DNA of 64,000 nt from Ideonella livida (GTDB taxonomy: Bacteria > Pseudomonadota > Gammaproteobacteria > Burkholderiales > Burkholderiaceae_C). The notes below the pieces were generated by a model. The model made no database searches and was not told where the DNA came from. It worked only from the letters and a program-made list of their open reading frames with translations. This document shows positions 33,393-41,985 of the stretch, one piece after another. Location of the stretch: contig NZ_JAAGOH010000025.1 in NCBI RefSeq assembly GCF_010499455.1, positions 1 to 64,000 on the forward strand, given 5' to 3'. How positions within the stretch are numbered: the first letter of the stretch is position 1; every line of letters starts with the position of its first letter. Position numbers and translations under genes: made by a program.

Positions 33393-35144
33393 ATGACCCC
33401 TGCCTCCGCCACCCCGCCAGCCCCCACCGCTGCCGCCGTGCCCCAGCGCTCGGGCGTCATCCGCATCACCGAGCTGCGCCTGCCGCTGGACCACGCACCC
33501 GAGGCCCTGCGCCCGGCCGCCTTGGCCCGGCTGGGTCTGAAGGACGCGCAGGTGCAGGACATCGAGGTCTTCAAGCGCGCCTATGACGCCCGCAAAAAGA
33601 CCGCCATCGTGCTGACCTACACGCTGGATTGCGTGTTGGCGCCGGGCGTGGACGCGGCGGCCGTGTTGGCGCGCCTGCAGGGCGACCCCCAGATCCGCCC
33701 CGCGCCGGACACCACCTACCGCTTCGTCGGCCACGCGCCGGCGGATTTCTACACCTCGGGCGAGAAACTGCGCCCGGTGGTGGTGGGCTTTGGCCCCTGC
33801 GGCATCCTGGCCGCGCTGGTACTGGCTCAGATGGGCCTGCGCCCGATCGTGCTGGAGCGCGGCAAGACCGTGCGCCAGCGCACCAAGGACACCTGGGGCC
33901 TGTGGCGCCAGAAGGTGCTCAACCCCGAGTCCAACGTGCAGTTCGGCGAAGGCGGTGCCGGCACCTTCTCCGACGGCAAGCTCTACAGCCAGATCTCCGA
34001 CCCGCGCCACCTCACCCGCAAGGTGCTGACCGAGTTCGTCAAGGCCGGCGCGCCCGAGGAGATCCTGTTTGTGGCCAAGCCGCACATCGGCACCTTCCGC
34101 CTGGTGAGCATGGTCGAGAAAATCCGTGAGGACATCGAGGCCCTGGGCGGCGAGATCCGCTTTGAGCAGCAGGTCACCGACCTGCACATCGAGACCGACA
34201 CCCACGGCGTGCGCCACTTGCGCGGCGTGACCCTGGCCAGCGGCGAGCAGATCCGCACCGACCACGTCATCCTGGCCCTGGGCCACAGCGCCCGCGACAG
34301 CTTCACCATGGCCCACGAACGTGGCGTGCAGATGGAGGCCAAGCCCTTCTCCATCGGCTACCGCATCGAGCACCCGCAAAGCGTGATCGACGCCGCCCGC
34401 TTTGGCCCCAACGCCAAGCACCCGCTGCTGGGCGCGGCGGACTACAAGCTGGTGCACCACGCCAAGAACGGCCGCTCGGTCTACAGCTTCTGCATGTGCC
34501 CGGGCGGCACCGTGGTGGCGGCCACCTCCGAGCCGAACCGCGTGGTCACCAACGGCATGAGCCAGTACTCGCGCGCCGAGCGCAATGCCAACGCCGGCAT
34601 CGTGGTGGGCATCAGCCCCGAGGACTACCGGCGCGACCCCGGCGGCAGCGGCCCGGTGAACCCGCTGGACGGCATGGCCTTCCAGCGCGTGTGGGAGAGC
34701 CGGGCCTATGAGCTGGGCGGTGGCGACTACATCGCCCCCGGCCAATTGGTGGGCGACTTCATCAAGCGCCAGAAGGGGCCGGCCAAGGGCTTTGGCTCGG
34801 TGATGCCGTCCTACAAGCCCGGCGTGCACCTGACCAACCTGAGCGAGAAGGGCCGCGAAAGCCTGCCGACCTACGCGCTGGAGGCCATCCGCGAAGCCCT
34901 GCCAGCGTTTGAGCGCCAGATCCGAGGCTTCAGCATGGCCGACGCGGTGCTCACCGGGGTGGAAACACGCACCTCCTCGCCGCTGCGCATGAACCGTGGC
35001 CGCGACTACCAGAGCCTGAACACCCGTGGGCTGTACCCTGCCGGCGAGGGCGCGGGCTATGCCGGCGGCATCATGAGCGCCGGCGTGGACGGCATCGAGG
35101 TGGCCGAGGCCCTGGCCCGCAGCCTGCTGGGCCAGGCGGCCTGA
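33393..35144 (+). CDS. FAD-dependent oxidoreductase (COG2509 family)
   Basis: This 583-aa flavoprotein has an N-terminal domain of about 100 residues, then the Rossmann FAD motif GFGPCGILAALVLAQMG with ERG at the strand end (about 131-156). NVQFGEGGAGTFSDGKLYSQ is the family block, and the C-terminal FAD contact is YPAGEGAGYAGGIMSAGVDG. COG2509 proteins are predicted dehydrogenases with unproven substrates; the family is distinct from the succinate dehydrogenase and HI0933-like groups. It stands alone, convergent with the AEC transporter gene (28 bp). Confidence 0.88.
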   Translation: MTPASATPPAPTAAAVPQRSGVIRITELRLPLDHAPEALRPAALARLGLKDAQVQDIEVFKRAYDARKKTAIVLTYTLDCVLAPGVDAAAVLARLQGDPQIRPAPDTTYRFVGHAPADFYTSGEKLRPVVVGFGPCGILAALVLAQMGLRPIVLERGKTVRQRTKDTWGLWRQKVLNPESNVQFGEGGAGTFSDGKLYSQISDPRHLTRKVLTEFVKAGAPEEILFVAKPHIGTFRLVSMVEKIREDIEALGGEIRFEQQVTDLHIETDTHGVRHLRGVTLASGEQIRTDHVILALGHSARDSFTMAHERGVQMEAKPFSIGYRIEHPQSVIDAARFGPNAKHPLLGAADYKLVHHAKNGRSVYSFCMCPGGTVVAATSEPNRVVTNGMSQYSRAERNANAGIVVGISPEDYRRDPGGSGPVNPLDGMAFQRVWESRAYELGGGDYIAPGQLVGDFIKRQKGPAKGFGSVMPSYKPGVHLTNLSEKGRESLPTYALEAIREALPAFERQIRGFSMADAVLTGVETRTSSPLRMNRGRDYQSLNTRGLYPAGEGAGYAGGIMSAGVDGIEVAEALARSLLGQAA

Positions 35145-35172
35145 ACCCGCCCGGTACCCCAGGCCGCCGCCT

Positions 35173-36150
35173 TCAGACCGTGGGCTGCGCCCCCAGGGCC
35201 CAGGCCAGCAGGGTGAAAGTCACAAAGGCCAGCGCCGTGCTGGCCAGGATGATGCGGGCCACGCGGCCGTTGTCGGCGCCATAGCGCTCGGCCAGCAGCG
35301 AGACGTTGCTGGCACTGGGCAGGGCCGCCGCCAGCACCAGCACGGTGGTCTGGAAGGCCGTCAACGGCAGGCCCAGCTGGCGCACCGCCAGGCAGCCTGC
35401 CCCCACCACCAGCGGGTGGATCAGCAGCTTGATCAGCGCCACCGGCAGGTAGCTGGAGACCGCCGCCTGGCGGCCGCTGGCCCGGTCGGACTGGCCCGAG
35501 CGCCACAGCACCGCCCCGATGGTGAACAGCGCCACCGGCGAGGCGGCATCCGCCAGCATGCCCACGATCTTGAGCAGCGGCCCAGGCAGGGGCAGGCCCA
35601 GGGCGCCCACCAGGCCGCCCGCCGCGATGGACCAGGGCAGCGGGTTGGACAGCGCGCCGCGCGCCGCCTTGAGCGCCGCCGCCCGCGGCCCCTGGCCGCT
35701 GGCCTCATGCGCCTGGGCCAAGCCCACGCACACCGAGGTGGTCACGATCATGTCGGCCAGCACGATGCAGATCACCGGCCCGGCCGCCGCCGGGCCCATC
35801 AGCGCCACCAGCAGCGGCACGCCCATGAAGCCGGTGTTGGGGAAGGTGGCCACCAGCGCGCCAAAGGCTGCGTCCTTCAGGTGCACGGTGGGCGAGAGCG
35901 TCATCGCCACCGTGAAGAACACCACCAGCGCCGCTGCCAACAGGTACAGGCCCAGCACCACCGGGTTGAGCAGCTCCAGCACAGGCGTGTTCATGCCGAA
36001 GCGGAACAGCATGGCCGGCAGCGCGAAGAACAGCACGAAGGCGTTGAGCCCCGGCACCGCGGCCTCGGGCAGGATTTGCCGGCGCGCGGCCAGCCAGCCG
36101 CCCAGCACCAGGGCGAAGAAGGGAAGGGTGACGGCGAGGACGGCCTGCAT
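35173..36150 (-). CDS. AEC-family transporter
   Basis: This 325-aa membrane protein has ten predicted helices in two inverted halves, typical of the auxin-efflux-carrier family. Markers include FALVLGGWLAARR at the start, FPNTGFMGVPLLVALMG in the discontinuous fourth helix, and LAAALPSASNVSLLAERYG in the matching helix of the second half. Bacterial members carry malate, malonate or other carboxylates. No linked metabolic gene indicates the substrate. The ATG at 36150 is where family homology begins; the frame remains open upstream without family-like sequence. Confidence 0.9.
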   Translation of the reverse strand: MQAVLAVTLPFFALVLGGWLAARRQILPEAAVPGLNAFVLFFALPAMLFRFGMNTPVLELLNPVVLGLYLLAAALVVFFTVAMTLSPTVHLKDAAFGALVATFPNTGFMGVPLLVALMGPAAAGPVICIVLADMIVTTSVCVGLAQAHEASGQGPRAAALKAARGALSNPLPWSIAAGGLVGALGLPLPGPLLKIVGMLADAASPVALFTIGAVLWRSGQSDRASGRQAAVSSYLPVALIKLLIHPLVVGAGCLAVRQLGLPLTAFQTTVLVLAAALPSASNVSLLAERYGADNGRVARIILASTALAFVTFTLLAWALGAQPTV

Positions 36151-36335
36151 GCGGGGACACGGGTGGCGGCGGCCGCGCCGGGGCCCCACGGGCCCGGGGA
36201 CCGCAGCGCGCCTGGACAGGCACGCAGTATGCGGGCACGGCTTGGCGCCGCCACCGTGGCGGAGTGTGCAGGGCTGCAAGGTCGTCGTGCGGCCCGGCAG
36301 GAAACGGTCAGCGGACAGCAGGGCCCGCCCCGGGT

Positions 36336-37163
36336 TCAGTGCATCAGCACCTCGGCCCCGGCGGTGGCCAGGCGGTGGTCGGGCAGCTGCCGCTCCAGCA
36401 GGTCAAAGTCGAGCTTGAGGTGGGCCACCAGCGCGGGATGGGTCATGCGCAGGCCATCCCCCAGGTCTTCACCGTTCTCGCGGCAGTCGGCCACCACGCT
36501 GGCCAGGCGCAGGGCCGCGCCCAGGGGCGAGAACGGTCGCACCGCCATGGGGTCGGCAGCGGCATCAAAGGCCTGCACCATGGCGCGGGGGAAATTCCAA
36601 TGCCGGGCCATTTCGGCGGTCAGCTCGGGATGGGTGCAGCCTAGGATGACGGCCTCAAAGCCGATGCGGCTGTCCAGGTCCAGGGCGTGGCGCTCCACCT
36701 CGGCGTCGTCCGAGGGGCTCTCCATGAGCATGAGCAGACGGCCGGTGCGCAGCATCAGGCCGCCGATGTAGGCGGTGTCGGGCTCGGCATCGGTCAGCGG
36801 GGCCAGCACCTGGGCGTAGGCGGCCACGGCCAGGGTGCCGCGCCAAAAGGCCATGCGGTCAAAACCAGGCAGGGGCGGAAAGACCGCCGACAACGCCGCC
36901 GACAGGGTCAGGTCCCGCAGGGTGCGCAGACCCAGGATCGCCGCTGCATCGGGCAGGGTGGCCACCGTATGGCGGGTGCTGAAGCGCGCCGAGTTGGCCA
37001 GGCGCAGCACTTTGGCCGACAGGGTCAGGTCCTGCCCGATCAGGCCGGCCAGCTCATGCAGCGAGACCTGCTCGCGCTCAAAGGACTGCAGCAGCCGGCT
37101 GGCCACCTCCGGCATGGCCGGCAGGCTGCGGGCGCGTTGGATGTAGGGGTCGGTGAGGGACAC
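36336..37163 (-). CDS. HDOD-domain signalling protein
   Basis: This 275-aa protein consists mainly of an HDOD domain (about residues 10-205): SLPAMPEVASRLLQ, LIGQDLTLSAKVLRLANSA, ILGLRTLRDLTLSAAL. The metal-binding HD pair of true phosphodiesterases is not seen, as usual for HDOD. These proteins act in regulatory networks, often with two-component or cyclic-di-GMP signalling. The start is taken as GTG 37163 because AGGAG lies 8 bases before it. It reads toward the AEC gene with a 185-bp gap, and the frcK terminator-like stem lies upstream. Confidence 0.85.
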   Translation of the reverse strand: MSLTDPYIQRARSLPAMPEVASRLLQSFEREQVSLHELAGLIGQDLTLSAKVLRLANSARFSTRHTVATLPDAAAILGLRTLRDLTLSAALSAVFPPLPGFDRMAFWRGTLAVAAYAQVLAPLTDAEPDTAYIGGLMLRTGRLLMLMESPSDDAEVERHALDLDSRIGFEAVILGCTHPELTAEMARHWNFPRAMVQAFDAAADPMAVRPFSPLGAALRLASVVADCRENGEDLGDGLRMTHPALVAHLKLDFDLLERQLPDHRLATAGAEVLMH

Positions 37164-37267
37164 GGTGCGGGCTCCTGCGGACGGCGCCGGGGCGCGCACT
37201 CGCCGCGCGTCCCTGCCCATCGTCCCGGTATCGACCGCGGCACGCAGGGTGTTGAGGCGTCACGCGC

Positions 37268-37293
37268 GCCGGCGTGGCGGAGTTCACGCCGGC
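37268..37293 (-). terminator. Hairpin after the sugar-kinase gene
   Basis: Perfect 9-bp arms GCCGGCGTG (37268-37276) and CACGCCGGC (37285-37293) flank an 8-base loop, starting 15 bases beyond the frcK stop on the minus strand. There is no U-run, so termination activity is uncertain. Confidence 0.4.
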
Positions 37294-37308
37294 CAGGGAC
37301 GGCGCGGC

Positions 37309-38235
37309 TCAGGCCACCTCGTGGCGGCGGGGCAGGTCGGCGCCGCGGCGTCCACAGGTGATGGCCGCCGCCCGGGCGGCAAAGGCCAGCACCTCGGCCC
37401 AGACCTCAGCCGGCAGCGCGCGCAGGCCGTCCGGGCTGAGGGCACCGCGCTCGGCCAGGGCCGTGAGCATGCCGGCCTGGAAGGTGTCGCCCGCGCCCAC
37501 GGTGTCCACCACCGCCACGCGCACCGGTGCCACCGGCACCTCGCCCTGGGCGTGGTAGCCGGTGGCGCCCTCACCCCCACGGGTGATGACCACCATGGCC
37601 ACGCCCGCGGCCCGCCAGCGCGCGGCCAACTCGGCATGGGCCACGCCGGGGTACAGCAGGGCCAGGTCCTCGTCGCTCACCTTGAGCAGGTGGGTGCGGG
37701 CCGCCATCCAGTCCAGGGTGTCGCGCCAGCGCGCCAGGTCCGGCTCCACGTTCAGGCGCACATTGGGGTCGTAGGCGATGACACGACGGCCATGCTCGCG
37801 CTCCACCAGGGCGCGCTGGGTGCTGGCCGTGGGGTCCACCACCATGGCGTAGCTGCCGAACTGGATGGCCTGGGTCTCGGGCGGCAGGCGGTCCAGCGCC
37901 GACAGGGGCAGCAGGCGGTCGGCGCAGCCCGCGCCATAGAAGCTGTAGGAGGGCACACCGGCCTCGTCCACCCCGATCAAGCTCAGCGTGGTGGGCGCCT
38001 CCAGCAAGGCCAGGCAGCGCTCATCCACCCCTTCCTCGCGCAGGGCGCGCAGCAGGCGCTCGCCGAGAAAACCGCGCGAGAGTCCGCCCAGGAAGGCCAC
38101 GGGCTGGCCCAGGCGCCGCAGGCCCACGGCCACATTGAACGGCGAGCCGCCGATGCGCGCATCCATCATCAGGCCGGTGGCCGTGTCGCCCGCGGCGAAC
38201 ACGTCAAACAGGGCCTCTCCACACACGACAAACAT
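37309..38235 (-). CDS. frcK: PfkB-family sugar kinase, probable fructokinase
   Basis: This 308-aa ribokinase-fold kinase phosphorylates an imported sugar. The N-terminal GEALFDVF and GGSPFNVAVGLRRLG form the sugar-binding block, and the C-terminal DTVGAGDTFQAGML carries the catalytic Asp and the anion hole. The motif set matches fructokinases. It is divergent from frcBCA, and in Sinorhizobium a fructokinase gene is part of the frc locus, which supports fructose (or related hexose) as substrate; this is inference. GGAGAGA lies upstream of the ATG at 38235. The inverted repeat at 38411-38431 probably controls both arms. Confidence 0.85.
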   Translation of the reverse strand: MFVVCGEALFDVFAAGDTATGLMMDARIGGSPFNVAVGLRRLGQPVAFLGGLSRGFLGERLLRALREEGVDERCLALLEAPTTLSLIGVDEAGVPSYSFYGAGCADRLLPLSALDRLPPETQAIQFGSYAMVVDPTASTQRALVEREHGRRVIAYDPNVRLNVEPDLARWRDTLDWMAARTHLLKVSDEDLALLYPGVAHAELAARWRAAGVAMVVITRGGEGATGYHAQGEVPVAPVRVAVVDTVGAGDTFQAGMLTALAERGALSPDGLRALPAEVWAEVLAFAARAAAITCGRRGADLPRRHEVA

Positions 38236-38410
38236 GAGTTCTCTCTCCACGACAAAGACGCCCGCCGCACGGCGGACTTGAGCCCCCGCACCGCCGGCCG
38301 ATGACCCCCAGGGCACGCCCGGCAGGGGCGGCCAAGGCCCTGACCCCCGGCAGGACGTCACGGGCTCAAGCATCGCCGCTCTGGCCGGCGGGCTGGATCG
38401 GGGTTTTCCA

Positions 38411-38431
38411 TAAATCAATCAACTTGATTTA
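38411..38431. promoter_or_regulatory. Candidate ROK operator for the frc locus
   Basis: A perfect inverted repeat of TAAATCAA (38411-38418) and TTGATTTA (38424-38431), spaced by TCAAC, lies in the only AT-rich patch between frcK and frcB. It is 100 bp before the frcB start. A ROK repressor gene is in the same cluster, and ROK proteins bind AT-rich palindromes. Confidence 0.7.
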
Positions 38432-38530
38432 ATAAAAGATCCGGGCGCAGAATCTATACCGTTCCGCTGCCGGGCGATACGCAGTTGCCTCGGGCGGGCG
38501 GACACCACTCCCAACCAGCCTGGAGACAAC

Positions 38531-39520
38531 ATGTTCAAGACCGTCCTGACCACCGTGGCCGCCTCCGTGATGCTGATGTCCGGCGCCGCGATCGCCGCCG
38601 ACCAGCCCATCATCGGCCTGATCACCAAGACCGAGACCAACCCCTTCTTCGTGAAGATGAAGGAAGGCGCGCAGGCCGAGGCCAAGAAGCTGGGGGCCAA
38701 GCTGATGACCGCCTCCGGCAAGAAGGACGGCGACACCGCAGCCCAGATCACCGCCATCGAGAACATGGTGACCGCGGGCGCCAAGACCATCCTGATCACC
38801 TCCTCCGGCGACGCCATCATCCCGGCGGTGAAGAAGGCCCAGGCCAAGGGCGTGCAGGTGATCGCGCTGGACAGCCCGTTCGACGGCGCCGACGCCCTGT
38901 TCGCCACCGACAACTACAAGGCCGGCATCCTGATCGGCCAATACGCCAAGGCCGCCCTGGGCGGCAAGCCGGCCAAGATCGCCATGCTGGACCTGTTCCC
39001 CGGCCACCCGGTGGGCGCCCAGCGCCACAACGGTTTCATGACCGGCTTCGGCCTGAAGGCCAATGACGCCAAGTCCAACGAGCTGTCGTCCACGCCTGAG
39101 ACCGTGTGCGCCGCCGACACCGACGGCAACCAGGCCAAGGGCCAGACCGCGATGGAGAACTGCCTGCAGAAGGCCCCGGACATCAACGTGGTCTACACCA
39201 TCAACGAGCCCGCCGCCGCCGGTGCCTACAACGCGCTGAAGAAGGCCGGCAAGGAGAAGGGCGTGATCATCGTCTCCGTGGACGGCGGCTGCGCCGGCGT
39301 GGCCGATGTGGGCAAGGGCGTGATCGCCGCCACCAGCCAGCAGTACCCGCTGAAGATGGCCGCCATGGGCGTGGCCGCTGGCGTGGACTACGCCAAGGGC
39401 GGCAAGAAGGCCAGCGGCTACGTCGACACCGGCGTGACCCTGATCGCCGACAAGGCCGTGGCCGGCGTCGAGAGCCAGAGCGTCAAGGTCGGCACCGACC
39501 TGTGCTGGGGCAACAAGTAA
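38531..39520 (+). CDS. frcB: Sugar ABC transporter substrate-binding protein (FrcB)
   Basis: This is a 329-aa periplasmic sugar-binding protein of the LacI-like/RbsB fold, the receptor of the fructose-type importer. The signal peptide is residues 1-22 (FKTVLTTVAASVMLMSGAAIA, cleavage near AIA-AD). PIIGLITKTETNPFFVKMKEG is the first strand block, ALDSPFDGADALFATDN the sugar-side hinge region, and VDGGCAGVADV a later ligand loop. GGAG precedes the ATG. It is the first gene of frcB-frcC-frcA-mutarotase-ROK. A strong hairpin follows its stop, consistent with higher expression than the permease genes. Confidence 0.92.
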   Translation: MFKTVLTTVAASVMLMSGAAIAADQPIIGLITKTETNPFFVKMKEGAQAEAKKLGAKLMTASGKKDGDTAAQITAIENMVTAGAKTILITSSGDAIIPAVKKAQAKGVQVIALDSPFDGADALFATDNYKAGILIGQYAKAALGGKPAKIAMLDLFPGHPVGAQRHNGFMTGFGLKANDAKSNELSSTPETVCAADTDGNQAKGQTAMENCLQKAPDINVVYTINEPAAAGAYNALKKAGKEKGVIIVSVDGGCAGVADVGKGVIAATSQQYPLKMAAMGVAAGVDYAKGGKKASGYVDTGVTLIADKAVAGVESQSVKVGTDLCWGNK

Positions 39521-39532
39521 TCAGCCGTCCCA

Positions 39533-39568
39533 GGCCCCAGGCCCGGGCACCTGCCCGGACCTGGGGCC
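39533..39568 (+). terminator. Strong intercistronic hairpin between frcB and frcC
   Basis: Arms 39533-39549 (GGCCCCAGGCCCGGGCA) and 39552-39568 pair over 17 bp with one mismatch. It begins 13 bp beyond the frcB stop and is followed by about 175 bp before frcC. Such stems after binding-protein genes commonly protect the upstream mRNA or partly terminate. There is no U-run. Confidence 0.65.
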
Positions 39569-39745
39569 GGCACCGCCGACCCCACCGGGCCGGCCCCTGA
39601 CGGACAGGGCGCGGCCCCGTCGCCGCCACCCCCTCCTGTCCCGCCGGAGTCCCCGCCGCCTGCGGGGACCCGGTCCCCAGGCCCGCCGCCGCGGGCCTGC
39701 GCCGGGATCACACCTCCCATTTCGTCACCTTCCCCGAGGTCTCCC

Positions 39746-40705
39746 GTGAACACCTTGAAAGACAAGCTGCCGCCGCTGAGCCAGCTCGGGCCCTTCATCG
39801 CGCTGGCCGTGGCCTGCGTGGTCTTCGGCCTGACCACCGACAACTTCTTCACGCCCGCCAACCTTGCCCTCATCCTGCAGCAGGTGATGGTGGTGGGCGT
39901 GATCGCCATCGGCCAGACGCTGATCATCCTGACCGCCGGCATCGACCTGTCCTGCGGCATGCTCATGGCCCTGGGCAGCATCGTGATGACCAAGTTCGCC
40001 GTGGAATACGGCCTGCCCGTGCCCCTGGCCATCCTGTGCGGCGTGGGCGTGACCACCTTGTTCGGCCTGGTCAACGGCCTGCTGGTCACGCGCATCAAGC
40101 TGCCGCCCTTCATCGTCACCCTGGGCACGATGAACGTGGCCTTTGCCATCACCCAGCTCTACTCCGACGCGCAAACCGTCTCCAACGTGCCTGAGTCCAT
40201 GACCTGGCTGGGCAACACCTTCGGTCTGGGTGACACCCAGTTCGCCTACGGCGTGGTGCTGATGGTGGCGCTGTACCTGGGCGTCTGGTACTGGCTGCGC
40301 GACACCGCCTCCGGCCGCCACGTCTACGCCGTGGGCAACAACCCCGAGGCCACCCGCCTGGTGGGCATCCCCACCGACCGCGTGCTGCTGGGCGTGTACG
40401 TGCTGGCCGGCGTGTTCTACGGCATCGCCTCGCTGCTCACCGTGGCCCGCACCAGCGTGGGCGACCCCAACGCCGGCCAGACCGAGAACCTGGACGCCAT
40501 CACCGCTGTGGTGCTGGGCGGCACCAGCCTGTTCGGCGGCCGCGGCATGGTGCTGGGCACGCTGGCCGGCGCCATCGTGGTGGGCGTGCTGCGCAACGGC
40601 CTGACGCTGATGGGCGTGTCCTCCGTCTACCAGGTGCTGATCACCGGCATCCTGGTCATCCTGGCCGTCACCGTGGACCAACTTTCTCGCAAGGGGGGCC
40701 GTTGA
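39746..40705 (+). CDS. frcC: Sugar ABC transporter permease (FrcC)
   Basis: This 319-aa inner-membrane permease of the RbsC/FrcC family has about eight to ten helices. Diagnostic blocks are ITAGIDLSCGMLMALGSIV, GLVNGLLVTRIKLPPFIVTLGTM, VGNNPEATRLVGIP (the EAA-like loop contacting the ATPase) and AVVLGGTSLFGGRGMVLGTL. It pairs with FrcA, whose ATG begins one base after the stop of this gene. It forms the membrane channel for the sugar delivered by FrcB. Confidence 0.93.
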   Translation: MNTLKDKLPPLSQLGPFIALAVACVVFGLTTDNFFTPANLALILQQVMVVGVIAIGQTLIILTAGIDLSCGMLMALGSIVMTKFAVEYGLPVPLAILCGVGVTTLFGLVNGLLVTRIKLPPFIVTLGTMNVAFAITQLYSDAQTVSNVPESMTWLGNTFGLGDTQFAYGVVLMVALYLGVWYWLRDTASGRHVYAVGNNPEATRLVGIPTDRVLLGVYVLAGVFYGIASLLTVARTSVGDPNAGQTENLDAITAVVLGGTSLFGGRGMVLGTLAGAIVVGVLRNGLTLMGVSSVYQVLITGILVILAVTVDQLSRKGGR

Positions 40706-40706
40706 G

Positions 40707-41498
40707 ATGGCCACGACGCAAATCGTGATGCAGGCCCAGGGCCTGGTGAAGCGCTACGGTCAGGTGACGGCGCTGGACGGCGTGGACTTTGAGCTGCGCG
40801 CCGGTGAGATCCTGGCCGTGATCGGCGACAACGGCGCCGGCAAGTCCAGCCTGATCAAGGCACTCTCGGGCGCGGTGGTGCCCGACGAAGGCCAGATCCT
40901 GCTCGACGGCAAGCCGGTGCAGTTCCGCACCCCCATCGACGCCCGGCGCGCCGGCATCGAGTGCTGCTACCAGGACCTGGCCGTGGCCCCAGCCATGACC
41001 ATCGCCGAGAACCTGTTCCTGGGCCGCGAGATCCGCTGCGAGGGCGTGATGGGCTCGGTGTTCCGCAAGCTCGACAAGAAGAAGATGCTGGAGACCGCCA
41101 TCGCCCGCATGGCCGACCTGAAGGTGGGCATCCGCAGCATGACGCAGGCGGTGGAGACGCTCTCCGGCGGCCAGCGCCAGTGCGTGGCCGTGGCCCGCGC
41201 CGCCGCCTTCGCCGAGCATGTGGTCATCCTGGACGAGCCCACCGCCGCCCTGGGCGTCAAGGAGGGCAACATGGTGCTGGAGCTGATCCGCCGCGTGCGC
41301 GACAAGGGCCTGGCGGTCATCCTCATCAGCCACAACATGCCGCACGTCTTCGAGATCGCCGACCGCATCCATGTGGCCCGCCTGGGCCGCCGCGCGGCAG
41401 TGCTCAACCCCAAGAAGATCAGCATGAGCGACACCGTGGCCGTGATGACCGGCGCGATGAAGCCCGAGGACATCCCGGCCGACTGCCTGGCGCACTGA
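40707..41498 (+). CDS. frcA: Sugar ABC transporter ATP-binding protein (FrcA)
   Basis: This 263-aa single-domain ATPase energises FrcC. It has Walker A GDNGAGKSS, Q-loop CCYQDLAV, signature LSGGQRQCVAVARAAA, Walker B VVILDEPTAALG and H-loop LISHNM. It is half the length of RbsA-type tandem ATPases, as expected for FrcA, which works as a homodimer. It begins directly after the frcC stop, so translation is coupled. Confidence 0.93.
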   Translation: MATTQIVMQAQGLVKRYGQVTALDGVDFELRAGEILAVIGDNGAGKSSLIKALSGAVVPDEGQILLDGKPVQFRTPIDARRAGIECCYQDLAVAPAMTIAENLFLGREIRCEGVMGSVFRKLDKKKMLETAIARMADLKVGIRSMTQAVETLSGGQRQCVAVARAAAFAEHVVILDEPTAALGVKEGNMVLELIRRVRDKGLAVILISHNMPHVFEIADRIHVARLGRRAAVLNPKKISMSDTVAVMTGAMKPEDIPADCLAH

Positions 41499-41517
41499 CC
41501 CCCCGGGAGACACCACC

Positions 41518-41985
41518 ATGCTCAAAGGCATCGACCCCCTGCTGACGCCGGACCTGCTCAAGGTGCTGGCCGAGATGGGCCACGGCGACGAGATCGTCAT
41601 CGCCGACGCCAACTTCACCGCCAAGACCCTGGCCGAGGGCCCGCACGGCCCCAAGCCGCTGATCCACCTGCCCGGGGCGGGCGTGGAGCGCGTGTCCCAG
41701 GCGGTGCTGAGCCTGCTGCCGCTGGATGCGGCGGTGGACCAGCCCGTGGCCTTCATGAAGGTCTGCGACACGCCCGAGGGCTACCTCAGCGCGCTGCAGC
41801 GCCGCATGCTGGCCCAGCTGGCCGCCGCCGGCCATGCCCAGCCCGGGCAATGCAAGGCCACTGAACGGTTTGCGTTCTACGATCGCGTCCGCCGCGCCCA
41901 AGCCATCGTGCTGACCGGGGAGTTGCAGCCGTATGGCAACTTCCTGTTCAAGAAGGGCGTGATCGGAGAAGTACTTGCCCCCTGA
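41518..41985 (+). CDS. RbsD/FucU-family sugar mutarotase
   Basis: This 155-aa protein of the RbsD/FucU family interconverts sugar anomers so that imported sugar matches the form used by the kinase. MLKGIDPLLTPDLLKVLAEMGHGDEIVIADANF is the family's opening block, with the catalytic His in MGHGDE (about residue 22). ERFAFYDRVRRAQAIVLTGE and PYGNFLFKKGV form the C-terminal active-site part. It lies in the frc operon, 19 bp after frcA, and overlaps the ROK gene start. Fructose or a related hexose is the likely substrate by context. Confidence 0.87.
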   Translation: MLKGIDPLLTPDLLKVLAEMGHGDEIVIADANFTAKTLAEGPHGPKPLIHLPGAGVERVSQAVLSLLPLDAAVDQPVAFMKVCDTPEGYLSALQRRMLAQLAAAGHAQPGQCKATERFAFYDRVRRAQAIVLTGELQPYGNFLFKKGVIGEVLAP

